A DNA stretch of 64,000 bases. Source: Hydrogenophaga sp. Its GTDB lineage: Bacteria > Pseudomonadota > Gammaproteobacteria > Burkholderiales > Burkholderiaceae_C. The notes under the pieces are model-generated. The model had not been told where the DNA came from and searched no databases. It saw only the letters and a program-made list of their open reading frames with translations. This document shows positions 24,930 to 34,167 of the stretch, one piece after another. How positions within the stretch are numbered: the stretch's first letter is position 1; each line of letters starts with the position of its first letter. A program made the translations under genes and the position numbers. Where the stretch lies: NCBI GenBank assembly GCA_030653975.1, contig JAURYH010000039.1:1-64000 (forward strand), in the 5' to 3' direction.

Positions 24930-25715
24930 TCACATGCGGAAGTTCTCGCCGAGGTAGACACGGCGTACTTCGGCGTTTTCCACGATCTCGGCGGTGGGAC
25001 CGCTGGCCAGGACATGGCCGTCGCTGATGATGTAGGCGTGGTCGCAGATACCCAGGGTTTCGCGCACGTTGTGGTCGGTGATCAGCACACCGATGCCCCT
25101 GGACTTCAGAAAACCGATGATGTGCTGGATCTCCAGCACCGCAATCGGGTCGATGCCGGCAAAGGGTTCGTCCAGCAGGATGAAGCGCGGGCGCGTGGCC
25201 AGGGCCCGGGCGATTTCCACCCGGCGCCGCTCGCCGCCGGAGAGGGCGGGCGCGGGCGAATCGCGCAGATGGTCCACCCGCAGGTCCTTGAGCAGTTCAT
25301 CAAGGCGGCTGCCGATTTCTGCTTCGGTCAGGGGTTTGCCGTCCACATCGTGCTGCAGCTCCAGAACGGCGCGCACGTTTTGCGCCACCGTGAGTTTGCG
25401 GAAGATCGAGGCCTCTTGTGGCAGGTAACCCAGGCCCAGCCGGGCACGGCGGTGGATCGGCAAGCCTTCGATGCGCTGGCCGTCGAGCAGGATCTGCCCG
25501 CCATCGGCGCGCAGCAGGCCCACGATCATGTAGAACGAGGTGGTCTTGCCGGCGCCGTTCGGGCCCAGCAGGCCGACCACTTCACCTTTGTCGACCTTGA
25601 GCGAGACATCCTTGACCACCGTGCGGCTGCCATAGGATTTCTTCAGACCCCGGACTTCCAGACTGCTGCGCACCGCCATCGCCTGAGGCGTGCTGGCCAT
25701 GGGCATGGTCGTCAC
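24930..25715 (-). CDS. lptB: LPS export ABC transporter ATPase
   Basis: This is the cytoplasmic ATPase of the LptB2FGC machine that extracts lipopolysaccharide from the inner membrane. The 261-residue protein has Walker [10 protein letters not shown], the LptB-typical [15 protein letters not shown], signature [16 protein letters not shown], Walker [16 protein letters not shown] and the switch His in [12 protein letters not shown]. The first codon is probably GTG 25715, overlapping the lptA stop (GTGA); ATG codons at 25706 or 25700 are alternatives because the first 17 residues are not conserved. Upstream is lptA, downstream rpoN. Confidence 0.96.
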   Translation of the reverse strand: MTTMPMASTPQAMAVRSSLEVRGLKKSYGSRTVVKDVSLKVDKGEVVGLLGPNGAGKTTSFYMIVGLLRADGGQILLDGQRIEGLPIHRRARLGLGYLPQEASIFRKLTVAQNVRAVLELQHDVDGKPLTEAEIGSRLDELLKDLRVDHLRDSPAPALSGGERRRVEIARALATRPRFILLDEPFAGIDPIAVLEIQHIIGFLKSRGIGVLITDHNVRETLGICDHAYIISDGHVLASGPTAEIVENAEVRRVYLGENFRM

Positions 25716-26353
25716 TTCTGCTTCTCGTTGAGATCGGTGCTGGGTCGCAGCCTGGCAGGATCGGTCGGGGCAGGCGCCGGGTCGGTGGACGCCGCATCGG
25801 GAATGGGCGTGAGCATGGCGCGCACGCGACCCGAGGGGTTGGCGGCCGTGCGGTTGGCGGGTCCACCCTTGACGGTGAACACCTCGGTCAGGCTGTTGTA
25901 GGTGATCTGGTTGCCCACACTTTCGTCGTTCAGCTGGGTGCCGCGGTAGCGGCGCAAGACGGCGCTGCCGGTGAACACCACGGTCTGGGCCTTGCCGTCG
26001 TATTCAATGCGCTCGCCCTCGCCTTCGATCCACTCGTCCAGGCCCTCGCGCTTCTGGCGGAAGAAACCAGGCGCGGCCGCCGTGCCGGTCACCACGCCGA
26101 ACTGGTTGCCCTGCGGATCCTGGCGCACGTCCATCTTGCTGCCCCGCATGACGATGGTGCCCTTGGTGATCAGGACGTTGCCGGTGAACACGCTGGTCTG
26201 CCGCGTGTCTTCGTAGCGCAGCGCGTCCGCCTCGATGTTCATGGGCTTGTCTTTGTCGGCCAGCTCCGCGTGGGCCGCGCCTGCCAGCACCAGACCGGCC
26301 ATCGTGGCAAAGTGACTGCGGATCCATGGGGGGGGAAAGTGGTGTGTGGGCAT
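25712..26353 (-). CDS. lptA: LPS transport periplasmic bridge protein
   Basis: LptA forms the periplasmic bridge for LPS between LptC and LptD. The 213-residue protein has an N-terminal signal sequence (hydrophobic [14 protein letters not shown], cleavage near residue 32). The OstA/LptA jellyroll core follows: [57 protein letters not shown] and [19 protein letters not shown] Pro/Ala-rich tail is typical of betaproteobacteria. The ATG at 26353 is preferred over one at 26380 because it starts a sensible signal peptide. lptC is not adjacent. Confidence 0.93.
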   Translation of the reverse strand: MPTHHFPPPWIRSHFATMAGLVLAGAAHAELADKDKPMNIEADALRYEDTRQTSVFTGNVLITKGTIVMRGSKMDVRQDPQGNQFGVVTGTAAAPGFFRQKREGLDEWIEGEGERIEYDGKAQTVVFTGSAVLRRYRGTQLNDESVGNQITYNSLTEVFTVKGGPANRTAANPSGRVRAMLTPIPDAASTDPAPAPTDPARLRPSTDLNEKQK

Positions 26354-26444
26354 GGCTTTAATAGGGCACAAATCTTGCATTCATTGTAACGGTGCAAAGA
26401 CCACTTGTCGGTGTCGAGCGCTCAATGAGCCGGCCCGAAAAGCA

Positions 26445-26469
26445 CAAGACCCGCCTGCAGCGGGTCTTG
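26445..26469 (-). terminator. Hairpin terminator after dsbA-type gene
   Basis: A 10-bp perfect stem CAAGACCCGC/GCGGGTCTTG with a 5-base loop lies 24 bp past the dsbA stop. On the minus strand it is followed by GTGCTTTTCG, a short T-run. It separates the dsbA transcript from lptA. Confidence 0.75.
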
Positions 26470-26492
26470 CTCGCGGCACGGGGAACCCGGGA

Positions 26493-27131
26493 TCAGGTTT
26501 TGCGTGCTTCAGCAATGAGTGAATCGGCAATCAGCATCGTGCGCGGACCCTGCCCACTGATGTAGAAACGGCCCGCCACACCCAGCGCTGGCGTGCCTTC
26601 AACGTCATAAGCGTTCTGCAGCCCGATGGCGGCCTCGGCCATCCTGATGGCACTGCCGTTGAAGAAACCGGTGAATTTTTCGCGGTCAACACCCTGCTTC
26701 TCCACCCAGGCGGTGATGGCCGGCGCCGTGGTCAGCGGCAGGCGCTCTTCGTGAAAGGCCTTGAACACCTTCTGGTGCAGGGAATCGACCAGGCCCATGG
26801 ATTCCAGCGCGAAATACAGGCGCTGCATGGGCACAAAAGCCGTGTTGAAGGCCACCGGCACGCGGCGCACCTTCACATCGGCGGGCAGCTTCCTGATCCA
26901 GGCGTCGAGCAGCGGCTCGAAATGGTGACAATGGATGCAGGAGTAGGCAAAAAACTCCACCACTTCCACCTGCCCCGGTGGCGTGCTGACCGGCACCGGC
27001 TTGCTCAGGCGGACAAAGTCCTTGCCCTCCTGGAACCCGACGCGCTGCGCCCATGCGGGGCTGAGTCCCAGGCCACTGGCGGCGAGGGCACCGGCAGCCA
27101 GCAGAGAACGGGATAAATCGCGGCGTTGCAT
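26493..27131 (-). CDS. dsbA: Thiol:disulfide interchange protein DsbA
   Basis: This is a periplasmic oxidase that introduces disulfide bonds into exported proteins. The 212-residue precursor starts MQRRDLSRSLLAAGALAAS, a signal peptide cleaved after AWA near residue 28. The thioredoxin-fold active site is CIHC at 65-68 (FFAYSCIHCHHFEP), where E. coli DsbA has CPHC. The cis-Pro is in VEGTPALGVAG. CIHC may change the redox potential. The start at ATG 27131 is preceded by the SPOR-domain gene 73 bp upstream. Confidence 0.93.
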   Translation of the reverse strand: MQRRDLSRSLLAAGALAASGLGLSPAWAQRVGFQEGKDFVRLSKPVPVSTPPGQVEVVEFFAYSCIHCHHFEPLLDAWIRKLPADVKVRRVPVAFNTAFVPMQRLYFALESMGLVDSLHQKVFKAFHEERLPLTTAPAITAWVEKQGVDREKFTGFFNGSAIRMAEAAIGLQNAYDVEGTPALGVAGRFYISGQGPRTMLIADSLIAEARKT

Positions 27132-27204
27132 CGAATCAAACTCCTTGTGTTGACCTGCTTGGTCTCCCGGGGCCGTGAAAAAGTTCCGGGACACCGTGCC
27201 AGAC

Positions 27205-27888
27205 TCAGCGCTGAACGCGCACCAGGGCGGCATCCACCCCGTTGACCTCGAGTTGCTCCAGCGTGGCGTCGGCCATGGCTTTCTGGCTGAACGGTCCGAC
27301 GCGCACCCGGAAAACGGGGCGCCCGGACTGCTCCCGTTCGCTGATGTCGGCCGCCATACCCAGCATGGCGAGTCGGGCGCGCTGGGCTTCGGCTTCCTCG
27401 GGCGCGCGGAACGCGCCCGCCTGCACGAAGTAGGTGAAAGGATCGGCTGGCACCGCCGCGCCGGCCGCCGGTGCGGCCCCATTGTCCGCACCGGTGCGCG
27501 CCCGCATCAGGTCGCCCAGGGGATCGGCCTGGGTCGGCGCTGGCGCTGGCTGCCCGGCGACGGGCTTGTCGGCGGCCGTTGCGGCAGGGCTGTCTGCCGC
27601 TTCAGCCCCGGCTGAAGCGGGCGCCGGCTCCGGGCTCACAACCGGTGGTGGCAGGGTGGCCGGGCTGCCGGCCAGACCGGCATTCGGATTCCAGCCTTGG
27701 TTGCGCTCGGCCTCCTCAACATCCTGCGCCGCCTTGCGCGACACGCCCCGGTCAACAAAGGGCACCGGCACGCGCGTGACGTAGACCGCCACCGACAGCG
27801 CAATGCCCAGCCCCACGAGCAGGCCCACCACGAAGCCCACGATGGTGCTGCCGTGCTGTTTGTGTGCCTGCAATGTCTGTTGTTTCAT
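27205..27888 (-). CDS. SPOR-domain membrane protein (FtsN-like)
   Basis: This is a 227-residue protein with one N-terminal transmembrane helix (TIVGFVVGLLVGLGIALSVAVYV, about 15-37). A Pro/Ala-rich periplasmic linker follows, then a C-terminal SPOR domain from about 150 (FTYFVQAGAFRAPEEAEAQR, VFRVRVGPFSQKAMADATLEQL). SPOR domains bind denuded peptidoglycan at the septum. The architecture is that of FtsN, and it lies between argS and dsbA, a position common for this gene in Burkholderiales. ATG 27888 (MKQQTLQAH) is preferred over the upstream in-frame ATG at 27906. An essential division role is inferred. Confidence 0.85.
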   Translation of the reverse strand: MKQQTLQAHKQHGSTIVGFVVGLLVGLGIALSVAVYVTRVPVPFVDRGVSRKAAQDVEEAERNQGWNPNAGLAGSPATLPPPVVSPEPAPASAGAEAADSPAATAADKPVAGQPAPAPTQADPLGDLMRARTGADNGAAPAAGAAVPADPFTYFVQAGAFRAPEEAEAQRARLAMLGMAADISEREQSGRPVFRVRVGPFSQKAMADATLEQLEVNGVDAALVRVQR

Positions 27889-27902
27889 ATGGGGTTTCCG
27901 CT

Positions 27903-29576
27903 TCACATCTTTTGCGGGGCGCTGACGCCCAGCACCGCGAGGCCATTGTGCAACACCTGCGCCGTGGCTTTCACCAGCGCCAGACGGGCCAGTTTCACCG
28001 CCTCGTTGTCCACCAGGATGCGCTCGGCGTCGTAGTAGCTGTGGTAGCTGGCGGCCAGCTCGCGCAGGTAGAAGGTGACGTCGTGCGGCGCGAAATCGCG
28101 CGCGGCGTCGGCCAGCATGGCGGGGTATTTCGCCAGCAGCAGCATCAGCGCATGAGCGGCCGGGCTGTCCAGCGCCGAGAGGTCGGCGTCCTCCAGCGAG
28201 GCCGCGTCACCGCCCCAGGAAGCCAGCACCGAGCAGATGCGCGCATGCGCGTATTGCACGTAGTAGACCGGGTTGTCGTTGTTCTTCTGCACCGCCAGGT
28301 CGACGTCAAAGGTGTATTCGGTGTCGGGCTTGCGGCTGAGCAGGAAGAAGCGCACCGCATCCTTCGACGTCCATTCGATCAGGTCGCGCAACGTCACGTA
28401 GCTGCCGGCGCGTTTGCTGATCTTCACCTCTTCGCCGCCTTTGACCACGCGCACCATGGTGTGCAGCACGTAGTCGGGGTAACCCTGCGGAATGCCGACG
28501 TTCGCGGCCTGCAGGCCGGCGCGCACGCGGGCGATGGTGCCGTGGTGGTCGGTACCCTGGATGTTGATCACCTTGGTGAAGCCGCGCTCCCACTTGCTGA
28601 TGTGGTAAGCCACATCGGGCACGAAGTAGGTGTAGGAGCCGTCGCCCTTGCGCATGACGCGGTCCTTGTCGTCACCGTAGTCGGTGGACCTGAGCCACAG
28701 CGCGCCGTCCTGTTCGTAGGTCTTGCCGGCGTCGCGCAGCTTCTGCACCGTGGCGTCCACCTTGCCGCTGGTGTACAGGCTCGACTCCAGATAGTAGTGG
28801 TCGAACTTGACGGCGAAGGCCTGCAGATCCAGATCCTGTTCGTGGCGCAGGTAGGCGACGGCGAAAAGGCGGATGTCGTCGAGCGCATCCACGTCGCCGC
28901 TGGCGGTGAATTCGCGGTCGTCGGAATGCACCGTCTTTTTCGCCAGGTAGTCGTTGGCGATGTCCTGGATGTAGTCGCCGTTGTAGGCGGCCTCGGGCCA
29001 TTGTTCGTCGCCGGGCTTGAAGCCTTTGGCGCGCAACTGCGTGCTGTTGGCCAGCGTCCCGATCTGCACGCCGGCGTCGTTGTAATAGAACTCGCGGTGC
29101 ACGTCCCAGCCCTGCGTCTGGTACAGGCTGCAGATCGCGTCACCGAGCGCGGCCTGGCGGCCGTGGCCCACGTGCAGCGGGCCGGTGGGGTTGGCGGAGA
29201 CGAACTCGACCATCAGGCGCTGGCCGTTGGAGGGCTGAACACCGAAGCCCGCACCGGCTTCCAGCACTTCTTTCACGATCTGCTGCTTGGCGGCAGGCTT
29301 CAGGCGGATGTTGATGAAGCCGGGGCCGGCGATGTCGATGTCGCTCACCCATTGCTGGTACACCGGCTGCTCCAGCAAGGCGGTGCGCAGGCTTTCGCCG
29401 ACCTGGCGCGGGTTGAGCTTGAGCGGCTTGGCCAGCTGCATGGCCGCGGTCACGGCGAAATCGCCGTGCGCCGCCACCTTGGGCGATTCGAAGGCGGCCT
29501 TGACGCCCGCGCCGGGCGAGAGCGCGTCGAGCGCGGTGGCCAGACCGGCCAGCAGTTCCTGTTTGATCTTGAGCAT
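27903..29576 (-). CDS. argS: Arginyl-tRNA synthetase
   Basis: The enzyme charges tRNA-Arg. This 557-residue class I synthetase has the N-terminal Arg-tRNA-synthetase domain, and the HIGH-equivalent HVGHGR at 135-140 after [12 protein letters not shown]. The nucleotide-binding loop is KISKRAG, and the DALR anticodon-binding domain is at the C-terminus ([19 protein letters not shown]). Length is standard. The SPOR-domain gene starts 14 bp after its stop, so the pair is probably one transcript. Confidence 0.97.
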   Translation of the reverse strand: MLKIKQELLAGLATALDALSPGAGVKAAFESPKVAAHGDFAVTAAMQLAKPLKLNPRQVGESLRTALLEQPVYQQWVSDIDIAGPGFINIRLKPAAKQQIVKEVLEAGAGFGVQPSNGQRLMVEFVSANPTGPLHVGHGRQAALGDAICSLYQTQGWDVHREFYYNDAGVQIGTLANSTQLRAKGFKPGDEQWPEAAYNGDYIQDIANDYLAKKTVHSDDREFTASGDVDALDDIRLFAVAYLRHEQDLDLQAFAVKFDHYYLESSLYTSGKVDATVQKLRDAGKTYEQDGALWLRSTDYGDDKDRVMRKGDGSYTYFVPDVAYHISKWERGFTKVINIQGTDHHGTIARVRAGLQAANVGIPQGYPDYVLHTMVRVVKGGEEVKISKRAGSYVTLRDLIEWTSKDAVRFFLLSRKPDTEYTFDVDLAVQKNNDNPVYYVQYAHARICSVLASWGGDAASLEDADLSALDSPAAHALMLLLAKYPAMLADAARDFAPHDVTFYLRELAASYHSYYDAERILVDNEAVKLARLALVKATAQVLHNGLAVLGVSAPQKM

Positions 29577-29614
29577 AGGGATGGGATTTTAGGCGGCTGG
29601 CCTCTTCACACGTT

Positions 29615-30541
29615 TCAGCTCGACACGGCGCCTTCCGGCGCCTCGCCCGCGAGCCAGCGGGCCCAGTGGTCGGTGCAGGCGCGCACCTTGGGCAGGCGGT
29701 GGCGCTCGGGCAGCATCACGGCGTAGATGGGCACACGGCTGCGGTCGAACCAGGTGTCGAGCACCGGCACCAGTGCGCCGCTGGCGAAGTGCGCGCGGGT
29801 GAGCAGGTCGTTGAGCCGGGCGATGCCCACCCCCTGCAGCGCCAGCGCCATCGTGAGCGCCGAGTTGTCGCTGCGCGTGTGCCCCTTCGCCAGGTAGAAG
29901 GCGCCCGCGGGCTGCTGCGCCCGCGGATCCCAGGGCCAGCGGTTGAGCCCCGGGCTGGCGCTGCTGGTGATGAGGCGGTGCGCGGCCAGCTCGTCCGGGT
30001 GCTGCGGGCTGCCGAAACGCCGCAGGTAGGCCGGCGAGGCGCAGAGCTGGCGCCCATGTTCGGCGATCTGGCGCGCCACCAGGTTGTCGCCCTGGGGCGA
30101 TCCGGTGCGGATCGCGATGTCCACCCCTTCGCGCGCCATGTCGTTCATGCGGTCGTCGGCCAGCACCTCCACCTGCAGCTGTGGAAAGGCCTCGTACAGC
30201 GAAGGCAGGCTGGGGGCGATCACGGTTTCCGCCAGCACCGGGCTCACCGCCAGCAGCACCCAGCCGCTGGGGCCGCTGCGGCGGTGACTCAATGCGGCGG
30301 CCAGCTCGTCGCGCGTGTCCACCAGCCGGCGCGCGTGGGCGGCAAAGGTGTCGCCCTCGTCGGTGAGCGACAGGCCGTGGGTGCTGCGGTGCATCAGGCG
30401 CGCGCCGCAGCGCGCTTCCAGCCGCACCAGGGTGCGCGACACCTGGCTCACCGGCATGTCGCGTTCACGCGCCACCGCCGAGAGCGAGCCCAGTTCGGCC
30501 ACGCGCAGGAACAGGGCGGCATCGTCCAGATCGAGTTTCAT
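29615..30541 (-). CDS. LysR-family transcriptional regulator
   Basis: This is a full-length 308-residue LysR protein. The winged HTH spans 1-62 (DDAALFLRVAELGSLSAVARE, VSQVSRTLVRLEARCGARLMHR). The effector domain includes VAIR-like VDIAIRTGSPQGDNLVARQIAEHGRQLC, typical of the AaeR/DsdC-like subgroup that often controls a nearby dehydrogenase. ATG 30541 (MKLDLDDAALF) is chosen; ATG 30550 is possible. It is divergent from a small hypothetical gene with a 115-bp shared promoter region; its target is unknown. Confidence 0.88.
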   Translation of the reverse strand: MKLDLDDAALFLRVAELGSLSAVARERDMPVSQVSRTLVRLEARCGARLMHRSTHGLSLTDEGDTFAAHARRLVDTRDELAAALSHRRSGPSGWVLLAVSPVLAETVIAPSLPSLYEAFPQLQVEVLADDRMNDMAREGVDIAIRTGSPQGDNLVARQIAEHGRQLCASPAYLRRFGSPQHPDELAAHRLITSSASPGLNRWPWDPRAQQPAGAFYLAKGHTRSDNSALTMALALQGVGIARLNDLLTRAHFASGALVPVLDTWFDRSRVPIYAVMLPERHRLPKVRACTDHWARWLAGEAPEGAVSS

Positions 30542-30656
30542 GGATGGCATCGTAGTGGTTTTGCAAAAAATGCAAAACCCATCTGTGATTTCTGCGGTTT
30601 CCGACAGTCGGTCAAGACAATAAAGTGAAAACACCCCTGATGCACCGGAGACCACC

Positions 30657-30959
30657 ATGCCCCGCCACCCCCTGCCCGATCCCCACGACTACCCCAGTGC
30701 CCGCCGCGGTGCCGAACGCCTGCGGCGCGAGGCCCTGGACGACTTCTGGCGCGGCGCCGACGCCGCCTGGGCCCGCATCCAGCTCGACGCGGGCGCCCGC
30801 CTGGTTCGCAGCACGCAGCGCCTACAGGCCCGGCTCCGGGCCCTCCGCCGCGCCCACGCCCCGGCAGAAACGCATGGTCAGCTGCAACCAGAAAGCCGGT
30901 CAGAGAACCTGGCGGGCGACCAGCGCAAGGCCTTCTTGAACACGTGCCTGAAGGGCTGA
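30657..30959 (+). CDS. Hypothetical 100-residue basic protein
   Basis: This is an ORF with a good Shine-Dalgarno (GGAG eight bases before ATG). It starts MPRHPLPDPHDYPSARRG and is rich in Arg and Ala (AERLRREALDDFWRGADAAW, QRLQARLRALRRAHAP), probably a long amphipathic helix. No signal peptide or membrane segment. I recognise no family. It is divergent from the LysR gene and could be its target, and it converges with the ArgP-like gene 10 bp away. Confidence 0.6.
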   Translation: MPRHPLPDPHDYPSARRGAERLRREALDDFWRGADAAWARIQLDAGARLVRSTQRLQARLRALRRAHAPAETHGQLQPESRSENLAGDQRKAFLNTCLKG

Positions 30960-30969
30960 GTGTGAGCGG

Positions 30970-31881
30970 TCAGGCCGGCGGCAGCGGTGGCAGTGTGCTG
31001 TGCGCCGCAGCCTTGACCGCCTGTGTCAGGCGCTGGGCCGACAGCGGCTCGCGCGCCCAGTGCTGCCAGTAGAGCACCACGTCCACCGTGGCGCCGGGCA
31101 GCACTTCCTGCAGCCCCGGCCGCCGGGCCAGGTGCTGCTCGGGCACCATGCCCCAGCCCAGGCCGAGTTCGATCGCGGTCTCGAACGCTTCCACCGCGGG
31201 CGCGAAGTGCCGCGGGTAGTTCGGCTGCTTCAGGCCGAAGTGCTGCGCCAGAAACGCATCCTGCAGCGCGTCCTTGCGGTTGAAGATGATGGCCGGTTGT
31301 GCCAGCAGCTTGTGCGGCGACACCGCACCGCGCGGTGTGCGGCAGCGCTGCACCACGGCCGGCGCGGCCACGCAGCGGTAACGCATCACGCCCAGCGGCT
31401 CGGCCACGCAGCCCCGCATGGGTTGCGCGAGCGTGGTCACGCAACCAATCACGTCGCCGCTCTTGAGCGCGTCGTGCGTGTGGTCCTGGTCGTCGATCAG
31501 GATTTCCAGCAACAAGCGGTGGCGCTGCAGCAGCGGCGCCACACCGGGCAGAAACCAGCCCGCCACCGAATCGGCGTTGATGGCCACACTCAGGCTCTGC
31601 CAGGCGGCGCCCGCGCCACGCGGCTCGCCCCCCTGCAAGCCGGCCAGCAGGTCGGCCTCCATCATCTGCAACTGCTTCACGTGCGCCAGCAGCGCCTGCC
31701 CGGAGGCGGTGGCGCGCACCGTCTTGCCCCGCACCAGCAGGCGCTGGCCCAGGTGCGACTCCAGCGACTTGATGCGCAGGGACACGGCGGCCAGCGTCAG
31801 ATTCAGGGCCTGTGCGGCCGGTCCGAAACCGCCGTGTTCGATCACGGCGGCCAGGGCTTGCAGTTGGCGAGCGTCCAGCAT
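30970..31881 (-). CDS. argP: LysR-family regulator ArgP-like
   Basis: This is a 303-residue LysR protein that matches ArgP (IciA), which activates the arginine/lysine exporter in response to lysine and arginine. The HTH LDARQLQALAAVIEHGGFGPAA fits, as does LTLAAVSLRIKSLESHLGQRLLVR. The effector region carries ADSVAGWFLPGV, LEILIDDQDHTHDALKSGDVIGCVTTL, PMRGC and LGWGMVPEQ, all ArgP-specific in pattern. A LysE/ArgO exporter gene lies at 38526, the expected target, separated by the ethanolamine cluster. It overlaps nothing. Confidence 0.85.
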   Translation of the reverse strand: MLDARQLQALAAVIEHGGFGPAAQALNLTLAAVSLRIKSLESHLGQRLLVRGKTVRATASGQALLAHVKQLQMMEADLLAGLQGGEPRGAGAAWQSLSVAINADSVAGWFLPGVAPLLQRHRLLLEILIDDQDHTHDALKSGDVIGCVTTLAQPMRGCVAEPLGVMRYRCVAAPAVVQRCRTPRGAVSPHKLLAQPAIIFNRKDALQDAFLAQHFGLKQPNYPRHFAPAVEAFETAIELGLGWGMVPEQHLARRPGLQEVLPGATVDVVLYWQHWAREPLSAQRLTQAVKAAAHSTLPPLPPA

Positions 31882-31900
31882 GGATGAGGAAAACTTGATC

Positions 31901-31916
31901 GAACCGAAGACGGTTC
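31901..31916 (-). terminator. Small hairpin after eutC
   Basis: A 6-bp stem GAACCG/CGGTTC with a 4-base loop lies 8 bp past the eutC stop. On the minus strand a weak T-run (AAGTTTTCC) follows a few bases later. It may be a weak terminator of the eut transcript or part of the argP leader just downstream. Confidence 0.4.
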
Positions 31917-31924
31917 AGACCAGT

Positions 31925-32749
31925 TTAACCAGCTTCCGGTGCTGCAGGCGAGTGGGCCACCATGGGCAGGCCGCTGTGGTCTTTGAGTTCCACACCGGTC
32001 ACGCCCAGGCGCAGGGCCTCGTGCACCAGCCAGGCGAGGCGCCGCGCGGCGGTGAGCGGGTCTTGTCCAGCGGGCCGCACGTTGGAGATGCAGTTGCGCT
32101 GCGCGTCGGTGCAACCCACGCGGGGCGCGTGGGTGAGGTAGATGCCCACGCTGTCGGGTGAACTCAGGCCAGGGCGCTCGCCCACGACCATGGCGACCAT
32201 GCGCGCGCCAAGCTGTTCGCCCACCTCGTCGGCCACGGCCACGCGCGCCTGGCTCACCAGCACCAGAGGGCTGAGCGACAACGGCCCGTCCAGCGCCGCA
32301 CGGATGGCCGCCAGCAGCGGCACGGCATGGCGCTGGATGCCCAGGGCCGACAGCCCGTCGCCCACGACCAGCGCCACATCCGGGGATGCGCCACTGGTGT
32401 GCCAGGCCTGCAGTGCCGCCACACTGTCCTCGTCGAGTCGGCGTCCCAGATCGGGGCGCAGCAGGTATTCGTGGCGGTCGCGGGCTCGGCTGCGCAGCGT
32501 CAGCGGCGCGGGCCAGCCATCGGCCTGCAACTGTTCGGCCAGCGTGGCCACGTCGAGCGGCAAGTGGACGGCGTCGCGCGCCTGCGCGTGGGCGAGCGAG
32601 AAGCCCAGCACCTCGTGCGTGGGCAGGCTGACCCCGCTGCGGCCGAGCGCGATGCGTGCGGGCGTGTAGCGCCTGAGGTGCGCCCAGGGGTCGGCACCGG
32701 TCTCGATTTCGGTTTCGGTGCCAGGCACGGGGGTCTGGTCCGGTGTCAT
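31925..32749 (-). CDS. eutC: Ethanolamine ammonia-lyase small subunit
   Basis: This is the light chain of the adenosylcobalamin-dependent lyase that splits ethanolamine to acetaldehyde and ammonia. The 274-residue protein has TPARIALGRSGVSLPTHEVL, FSLAHAQARDAVHLPLD, RDRHEYLLRPDLGRRL, VVGDGLSALGIQRHAVPLL, MVVGERPGLSSPDSVGIYLT and GCTDAQRNCISNVRP, the conserved EutC blocks. The ATG at 32747-32749 overlaps the eutB stop (ATGA); an in-frame ATG seven codons upstream lies inside eutB. It ends the TRAP-eutBC operon. Confidence 0.96.
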   Translation of the reverse strand: MTPDQTPVPGTETEIETGADPWAHLRRYTPARIALGRSGVSLPTHEVLGFSLAHAQARDAVHLPLDVATLAEQLQADGWPAPLTLRSRARDRHEYLLRPDLGRRLDEDSVAALQAWHTSGASPDVALVVGDGLSALGIQRHAVPLLAAIRAALDGPLSLSPLVLVSQARVAVADEVGEQLGARMVAMVVGERPGLSSPDSVGIYLTHAPRVGCTDAQRNCISNVRPAGQDPLTAARRLAWLVHEALRLGVTGVELKDHSGLPMVAHSPAAPEAG

Positions 32750-34140
32750 GCGGGCTCCGGCAGGGTCCACAGGCGTTGCAGCAACGCGCCTTGCGCGGCG
32801 GCCGGCAGCAGGCGGCCATCGGCCCCCGTCACACCCACGCCCTGCAGCCAGGCCTCGAACTCGGGTGCGCGTTTCAGGCCCAGCAGCTCGCGCAGCACCA
32901 GCGCGTCGTGGAACGAGGTGCTCTGGTAGTTCAGCATGACGTCGTCGGCGCCGGGCACACCGATCATGAAATTCAGCCCCGCCGTGGCCAGCAGCACCAT
33001 GAGGTTGTCCATGTCGTCCTGGTCGGCCTCGGCGTGGTTGGTGTAGCAGATGTCGCAGCCCATGGGCAGGCCCAGCAGCTTGCCGCAGAAGTGGTCTTCC
33101 AGCCCAGCGCGGGTGATCTGCTTGCCGTCGTACAGGTACTCGGGGCCGATGAAGCCGACCACGGTGTTCACCAGCAGCGGCCGGTAGCGCCGCGCCACCG
33201 CGTAGGCGCGGGCTTCGCAGGTCTGCTGGTCCACGCCGTGGTGGGCGTTGGCCGACAGGGCGCTGCCCTGGCCGGTCTCAAAATACATCACGTTGTGGCC
33301 CACCGTGCCCCGCCCCAGCGCCTGGGCCATGGCGTGCGCTTCGTCGAGCAGGGCGAGATCGATGCCGAAGGACTGGTTGGCGGCCTGGGTGCCGGCGATG
33401 GACTGGAACACCAGGTCCACCGGCGCGCCCAGCTGCATGGCCTGCATGGTGTTGGTGACGTGGGTGAGCACGCAGGTCTGGGTGGGGATGGCGCCGCGCG
33501 CCAGCACCTCGGCCAGCAGGTGGTTCAGCCGCACCAGGTCGGGCACGCTGTCGGACACCGGGTTGATGCCGACCACCGCATCGCCCGCGCCGTGCATCAG
33601 GCCGTCGATCAGGCTGGCGACGATGCCGGCCGGGTCGTCGGTGGGGTGGTTGGGCTGCAGCCGCACCGAGAGGTGGCCGCGCAGGCCCTGGGTGTTGCGA
33701 AAGCGGGTGATCACCTCGCAGCGGCGCGCCACCAGCATCAGGTCCTGGTTGCGCATGAGCTTGCTCACGGCGGCCACCATCTCGGGCGTGAGGCCGGGCG
33801 CGAGCCGGCGCAGCGCCTCGGGCGTGGCTTGGGCGCCGAGCAGCCAGTCGCGAAAACCGCCCACGGTGAGCGAGGCCACCGGGGCGAAGGCGGCGGCGTC
33901 GTGGCCGTCGATGACGAGCCGGGTCACCTCGTCGTCTTCGTAGGGGATGAGTGCTTCGTCAAGAAAGCGCCGCAGCGGCACGTCGGCCAGCACCCAGCGC
34001 GCGGCCACGCGCTCCTGCTCGGTGGCGGCGGCCAGGCCGGCCAGGCAGTCGCCCGAGCGCAAGGGCGTGGCCTTGGCCATGACTTCGCGCAGGCTGCCGA
34101 AGCGGAAGGTCTGCAGACCCAGGGTGGCAGTGAGGTTCAC
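32746..34140 (-). CDS. eutB: Ethanolamine ammonia-lyase large subunit
   Basis: This is the catalytic subunit of ethanolamine ammonia-lyase. The 464-residue TIM-barrel protein has GDCLAGLAAATEQERVAA, GINPVSDSV, QTCVLTHVTNTMQAMQLG, FQSIAGTQAANQSFGIDLAL, NVMYFETGQGSALSANAHHG, GPEYLYDG and GCDICYTNHAEADQDDM, all standard EutB motifs around the B12 and ethanolamine sites. The first codon is GTG 34138-34140. No eutA reactivase, microcompartment or acetaldehyde dehydrogenase gene is in the cluster, so the reactivation factor and downstream enzymes must be elsewhere. Confidence 0.97.
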   Translation of the reverse strand: MNLTATLGLQTFRFGSLREVMAKATPLRSGDCLAGLAAATEQERVAARWVLADVPLRRFLDEALIPYEDDEVTRLVIDGHDAAAFAPVASLTVGGFRDWLLGAQATPEALRRLAPGLTPEMVAAVSKLMRNQDLMLVARRCEVITRFRNTQGLRGHLSVRLQPNHPTDDPAGIVASLIDGLMHGAGDAVVGINPVSDSVPDLVRLNHLLAEVLARGAIPTQTCVLTHVTNTMQAMQLGAPVDLVFQSIAGTQAANQSFGIDLALLDEAHAMAQALGRGTVGHNVMYFETGQGSALSANAHHGVDQQTCEARAYAVARRYRPLLVNTVVGFIGPEYLYDGKQITRAGLEDHFCGKLLGLPMGCDICYTNHAEADQDDMDNLMVLLATAGLNFMIGVPGADDVMLNYQSTSFHDALVLRELLGLKRAPEFEAWLQGVGVTGADGRLLPAAAQGALLQRLWTLPEPA

Positions 34141-34167
34141 GTCAGCCTCTCGGGAGATTTCCGGTGT